Source: Fluviicola sp. | GTDB taxonomy: Bacteria > Bacteroidota > Bacteroidia > Flavobacteriales_D > Crocinitomicaceae | Reading direction: 5' to 3' | DNA: 64,000 nucleotides | NCBI GenBank assembly: GCA_002734085.1 | Contig: NVXV01000002.1 | Span: forward strand, 186,001-250,000 | Shown: positions 61,246 to 64,000 of the stretch, piece by piece | Layout: each line of letters starts with the position of its first letter | Numbering within the stretch: the stretch's first letter is position 1 | Made by a program: the position numbers and the translations under genes | The notes under the pieces: generated by a model | Told to the model about the DNA's origin: nothing | Seen by the model: the letters and a program-made list of their open reading frames with translations, nothing else | Database searches by the model: none

Positions 61246-62877
61246 ATGAGTATACTCGTTGTAATACCCGCAAGGGGAGGTTCTAAAGGTATTCCTCGTA
61301 AAAATTTAAGGAAATTGGGTAACCTACCACTGATCGGTTACTCAATTAACAACGCTCTTAATTCAAAGCATGATCTGGATGTTTATGTAAGCTCTGACGA
61401 TGAAGAAATCCTAAGTATTTCAGAACAGTTAGGAGCTAAATTACATCCTAGATCAAAGAAATTAGCAGAAGATCAAACCACTTTAGACCCTGTAATTTTT
61501 GAAGCGTATGAATTTGCGAAACAAGCAGAAGGCAAGCAGTATGATTTGATCGTTACGTTGCAACCAACATCTCCATTGTTAAGTTCAAACGCTATTGATC
61601 GGGCACTTGATAAAATGATTGAAAGCAGAAACATAGATACAATTATATCTGCAGTTGAAAGTACCCATCTTACTTGGTCGAAAAATGAAAAAGGGTTTTA
61701 TCCTAACTATACGGAGCGCGTTAACCGACAACAACTAACCCCCGTTTATAAAGAAACAGGTGGTTTTTTAATCACTCGCTCTTCAATAATTACTGAAAAG
61801 AACAGAATAGGAGATAAGGTGGAACTTTTTGAGCTTCAAGGCAAGGAAAGTATTGATATTGATACCTATGAAGATTGGAATCTATGTGAGTATTACTTGA
61901 AAAAGAAGAATATTTTATTTGTACTAACGGGTAATAAAACTGTAGGTTTAGGGCACGTTTATAACACCCTCATTTTAGCAAATGAAATTCTAAACCATAA
62001 TGTTTCCTTCCTAGTTGATAAGGATAGCGAACTAGCTTTTCAAAAAATCAAGTCTAGCAATTATTCTGTGAGAATACAGAGTAATGAAGATATTATTGAT
62101 GATATAGAGACGTTCAATCCTGATGTTGTAATTAATGATTGTCTTGATACTAAACAATCATATATAATGTCTCTGAAAGAAAAAAATATACATGTTATAA
62201 ATATTGAAGACCTTGGGGAAGGTGCAAAATATGCGGATTTAGTGATCAACGCTATTTATCCTGAGAAAGTAAAACAGTTAAATCATTATTACGGTCCGGA
62301 TTATTTTTGTGCCAGAGACGAGTTTCTACTTCTCCCACAGAAAGTGATTTCAAGTAATGTTAATAAAGTTTTAATCACTTTTGGAGGGGTTGATCCTAAT
62401 AACTTAACAAAGAAATCTCTAGAGGCTATTTATTCGTTCTGTATAGAGAGAAATATAAAAATAACTGTAATTCTAGGATTAGGTTATCAAAAGGTAGATA
62501 CTCTATCTAAGTTTGAAAAAGTGGTTATAAAGGAAAACGTTTCAAATATAGCTGTCGAAATGCTTGATGCAGATATTTGTTTTACATCTGCTGGAAGAAC
62601 CACCTATGAATTGGCATTAGTGGGCACGCCATCTATTGTTTTAGCTCAAAACGCTAGAGAACTAACCCATTTTTTTGCTGATGAAGCCAACGGATTTGTA
62701 TCTTTAGGTCTGGGCGAAGAAGTAGAGTCAGGGGAAATACTTGTTGCATTTGAAGGACTTCTAAAGGATCCAAACAAGAGGAGATTTATGCACGATAAGA
62801 TGAAAAACAATAACATACGTGAAGGAAAAAGCAAAGTGGTACAACTTATTAAAAGACATATAGAAAATGAAAATTAA
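61246..62877 (+). CDS. Fused NeuA-like cytidylyltransferase and PseG-like hydrolase
   Basis: 543 residues. N-terminal domain (about 1-222) is an acylneuraminate cytidylyltransferase: IPARGGSKGIPRKN, TLQPTSPLL, and SIDIDTYEDW. It would activate a nonulosonic acid with CTP. The C-terminal domain (about 224-543, NILFVLTGNKTVGLGHVYN) resembles PseG, the hydrolase that frees the amino sugar from UDP in pseudaminic acid synthesis; the catalytic His is in GLGHV and the GGVDPNN and TSAGRTTYELALVG loops are seen. Fusion of these two steps is known in pseudaminic acid loci. Overlaps the NeuB-like gene by 11 bp. The exact sugar (Pse or Leg type) is not settled. Confidence 0.87.
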   Translation: MSILVVIPARGGSKGIPRKNLRKLGNLPLIGYSINNALNSKHDLDVYVSSDDEEILSISEQLGAKLHPRSKKLAEDQTTLDPVIFEAYEFAKQAEGKQYDLIVTLQPTSPLLSSNAIDRALDKMIESRNIDTIISAVESTHLTWSKNEKGFYPNYTERVNRQQLTPVYKETGGFLITRSSIITEKNRIGDKVELFELQGKESIDIDTYEDWNLCEYYLKKKNILFVLTGNKTVGLGHVYNTLILANEILNHNVSFLVDKDSELAFQKIKSSNYSVRIQSNEDIIDDIETFNPDVVINDCLDTKQSYIMSLKEKNIHVINIEDLGEGAKYADLVINAIYPEKVKQLNHYYGPDYFCARDEFLLLPQKVISSNVNKVLITFGGVDPNNLTKKSLEAIYSFCIERNIKITVILGLGYQKVDTLSKFEKVVIKENVSNIAVEMLDADICFTSAGRTTYELALVGTPSIVLAQNARELTHFFADEANGFVSLGLGEEVESGEILVAFEGLLKDPNKRRFMHDKMKNNNIREGKSKVVQLIKRHIENEN

Positions 62878-63937
62878 CGAGGTTTTTGAATATTACAACA
62901 AGGAGGAGAAACATGATGGGTTAATTAAACCTTATATTATTGCTGAGGCTGGAGTGAACCATGAAGGAAGTATGGAAATTGCAAAAATGCAAATTGAACA
63001 AGTGGCTGATGCAGGTTGTGATGCAATCAAGTTTCAAACCTATAAAGCAGAGAAAATAGCCTCTAAAGACAGCCCGTATTATTGGGATCTAAATGAGGAG
63101 CCAACAGAATCACAATTTCAGTTATTTAAGAAGTACGACAAGTTTTGGAAGAAGGAGTATGAAGCCTTAAAAGTACATTGTGACAAAAATAATATTGAAT
63201 TTTTATCCACTCCATTTGACACTGAATCATGTGATTTTTTAAGTGATTTAATGCCTGCGATGAAGATTTCTTCTTCGGATTTAAACAACTTACCTTTTAT
63301 CGATTATTTATGTAAAAAAGGAAAACCAATATTACTTTCAACAGGAGCATCTTATCTTTGGGAAGTAAAAAGATCACTAGAGTTGATAGATTCTCATGAC
63401 CTCGAAACTTGTTTGATGCACTGTGTGCTCAATTATCCAACGCCAGATGATCAGGCGAATCTAGGAATGTTGCTTGATTTGAAAAATCATTTTCCTGAAA
63501 CATTATTAGGTTACTCTGACCATACCCTACCTAAAGAAATGGATACTTTGATTACTGCATTTACAATGGGTGCAAAGGTTATTGAAAAGCACTTTACTCA
63601 TGATAAAACTTTAAAAGGTAATGATCATTATCACTCTATGGATGTTGAGGATATGAAATTGTTCAATCGTAAAGTAGAGGATTTAATTGCTAAAGTAGGG
63701 CGTACTAAAAAAACTGTTTTACCATCCGAAGAAAAATCAAGATTAAACGCACGCCGCAGCTTAATCGCTGATGCTGATATTCAAAAAGGAGAGGTTATAA
63801 CAAGAAAACACTTGACATGGAAGAGACCTGCTTCTGGAATTTCACCTGAAAGTATTGAAGAACTGCTTGGCCGAAAAGCTTTATTAAATATAGAGAATGA
63901 CACTGTTCTTCAATGGGACATGTTTAAAAAATCTTAG
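62867..63937 (+). CDS. NeuB/PseI/LegI-type nonulosonate synthase
   Basis: 356 residues. The TIM barrel has IAEAGVNHEGSMEIAKMQI (near 25), KFQTYKAEKI, STPFDTESCDFL, and the metal/PEP-binding region KVIEKHFTHDKTLKGNDHYHS; the C-terminal SAF antifreeze-like domain starts near 290 (RRSLIADADIQKGE). It condenses an N-acyl hexose with phosphoenolpyruvate to a nine-carbon sugar. Which sugar cannot be read from motifs. The start lies 11 bp inside the end of the NeuA-PseG gene, so the two are coupled. Confidence 0.93.
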   Translation: MKINEVFEYYNKEEKHDGLIKPYIIAEAGVNHEGSMEIAKMQIEQVADAGCDAIKFQTYKAEKIASKDSPYYWDLNEEPTESQFQLFKKYDKFWKKEYEALKVHCDKNNIEFLSTPFDTESCDFLSDLMPAMKISSSDLNNLPFIDYLCKKGKPILLSTGASYLWEVKRSLELIDSHDLETCLMHCVLNYPTPDDQANLGMLLDLKNHFPETLLGYSDHTLPKEMDTLITAFTMGAKVIEKHFTHDKTLKGNDHYHSMDVEDMKLFNRKVEDLIAKVGRTKKTVLPSEEKSRLNARRSLIADADIQKGEVITRKHLTWKRPASGISPESIEELLGRKALLNIENDTVLQWDMFKKS

Positions 63938-63945
63938 AATCAAAG

Positions 63946-64000
63946 ATGTCTGAAAACAAGAAATACTACGTCCTTTTAACTGGCGGTAAAAATAACGCTG
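63946..64000 (+). CDS. Gene truncated at the right edge (start only)
   Basis: ATG 63946, 8 bp after the NeuB-like stop, opens a frame reading MSENKKYYVLLTGGKNNA and then leaves the window. The GGKNNA-G pattern recalls an NDP-sugar or pyruvyl-transferase fold, but 18 residues do not allow a call. By position it is probably another nonulosonate or polysaccharide gene. Confidence 0.6.
   Translation, partial: MSENKKYYVLLTGGKNNA

Noticed and set aside
1-64000. CRISPR arrays, tRNA, rRNA, insertion sequences or prophage
   Set aside because: No direct-repeat arrays with spacers, no cloverleaf-like sequences and no transposase, integrase or phage structural proteins were recognised. The 150-bp repeats at 1-510 are protein-coding.

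Overview
The window looks like chromosomal DNA of a marine or aquatic Bacteroidota, most likely order Flavobacteriales. The evidence is low G+C, two proteins ending in a recognisable type IX secretion (T9SS) sorting domain and one probable third, promoter boxes of the TAnnTTTG type, intrinsic terminators, almost no Shine-Dalgarno sequences, and the Bacteroidota gene order bamD-rpoZ-coaBC-porD-recN. A Crocinitomicaceae-like organism is possible, but that is only an impression. No tRNA, rRNA, CRISPR array, transposase or prophage gene was seen.

Layout. 1-6576 (minus): accessory block of secreted proteins: an RCC1-repeat protein cut by the window edge, two WG-repeat proteins, a barrel-like protein with a charged coiled-coil region, and a small exported protein. 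6652-8895 (minus): membrane TPR regulator with a degenerate SpoIIE-type phosphatase domain and a LuxR HTH. 9277-13596: an orphan multi-pass membrane protein, then a multi-PAS histidine kinase with a single-domain response regulator. 13701-28530: mostly housekeeping: SDR, sucD, acyltransferase, recR, a second member of the orphan membrane family, smpB, a BASS transporter, a SerA-like dehydrogenase with serC, Thx-like protein, trmH, HU, fmt-MATE-rlmI, bamD and rpoZ. 28542-34399: coaBC, porD, recN, a DUF423 gene, pckA. 34513-46795: envelope and secreted proteins (VWD protein, a 1404-residue T9SS subtilase, an AsmA-like protein, an EreA/ChaN-like enzyme with a barrel-like tail, a lipoprotein). 47052-49415: tsaC-type gene, DEAD-box helicase, HPF. 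49595-55259: small lipoprotein, a T9SS protein, then a minus-strand cluster of c-haem proteins with a DUF5777 barrel. 55437-58552: 5-FCL, coiled-coil protein, zapA, rny. 58661-64000: start of a surface-polysaccharide locus: flippase, O-antigen ligase/polymerase, NeuA-PseG fusion, NeuB-like synthase and a truncated gene, which points to a nonulosonic (sialic-like) acid.

How the parts work together. serC and the serA-like gene would give the first two enzymes of serine synthesis. BamD and AsmA-like proteins serve the outer membrane, and PorD belongs to the T9SS that exports the CTD proteins. The c-haem cluster combines two periplasmic or membrane-anchored haem proteins, a probable outer-membrane barrel and an exported CxxCH protein with a possible sorting tail, which would suit electron transfer across the outer membrane. 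The kinase plus receiver and the TPR/LuxR protein are the signalling genes.

Most unusual items: the phosphatase-dead SpoIIE-LuxR regulator, the paralogous orphan membrane pair, the EreA-barrel fusion, the haem/T9SS cluster, a structured zapA-rny spacer that may hold a small RNA, four start codons placed 4-5 nt after a -7 box (candidate leaderless mRNAs), and two families of intergenic inverted repeat.
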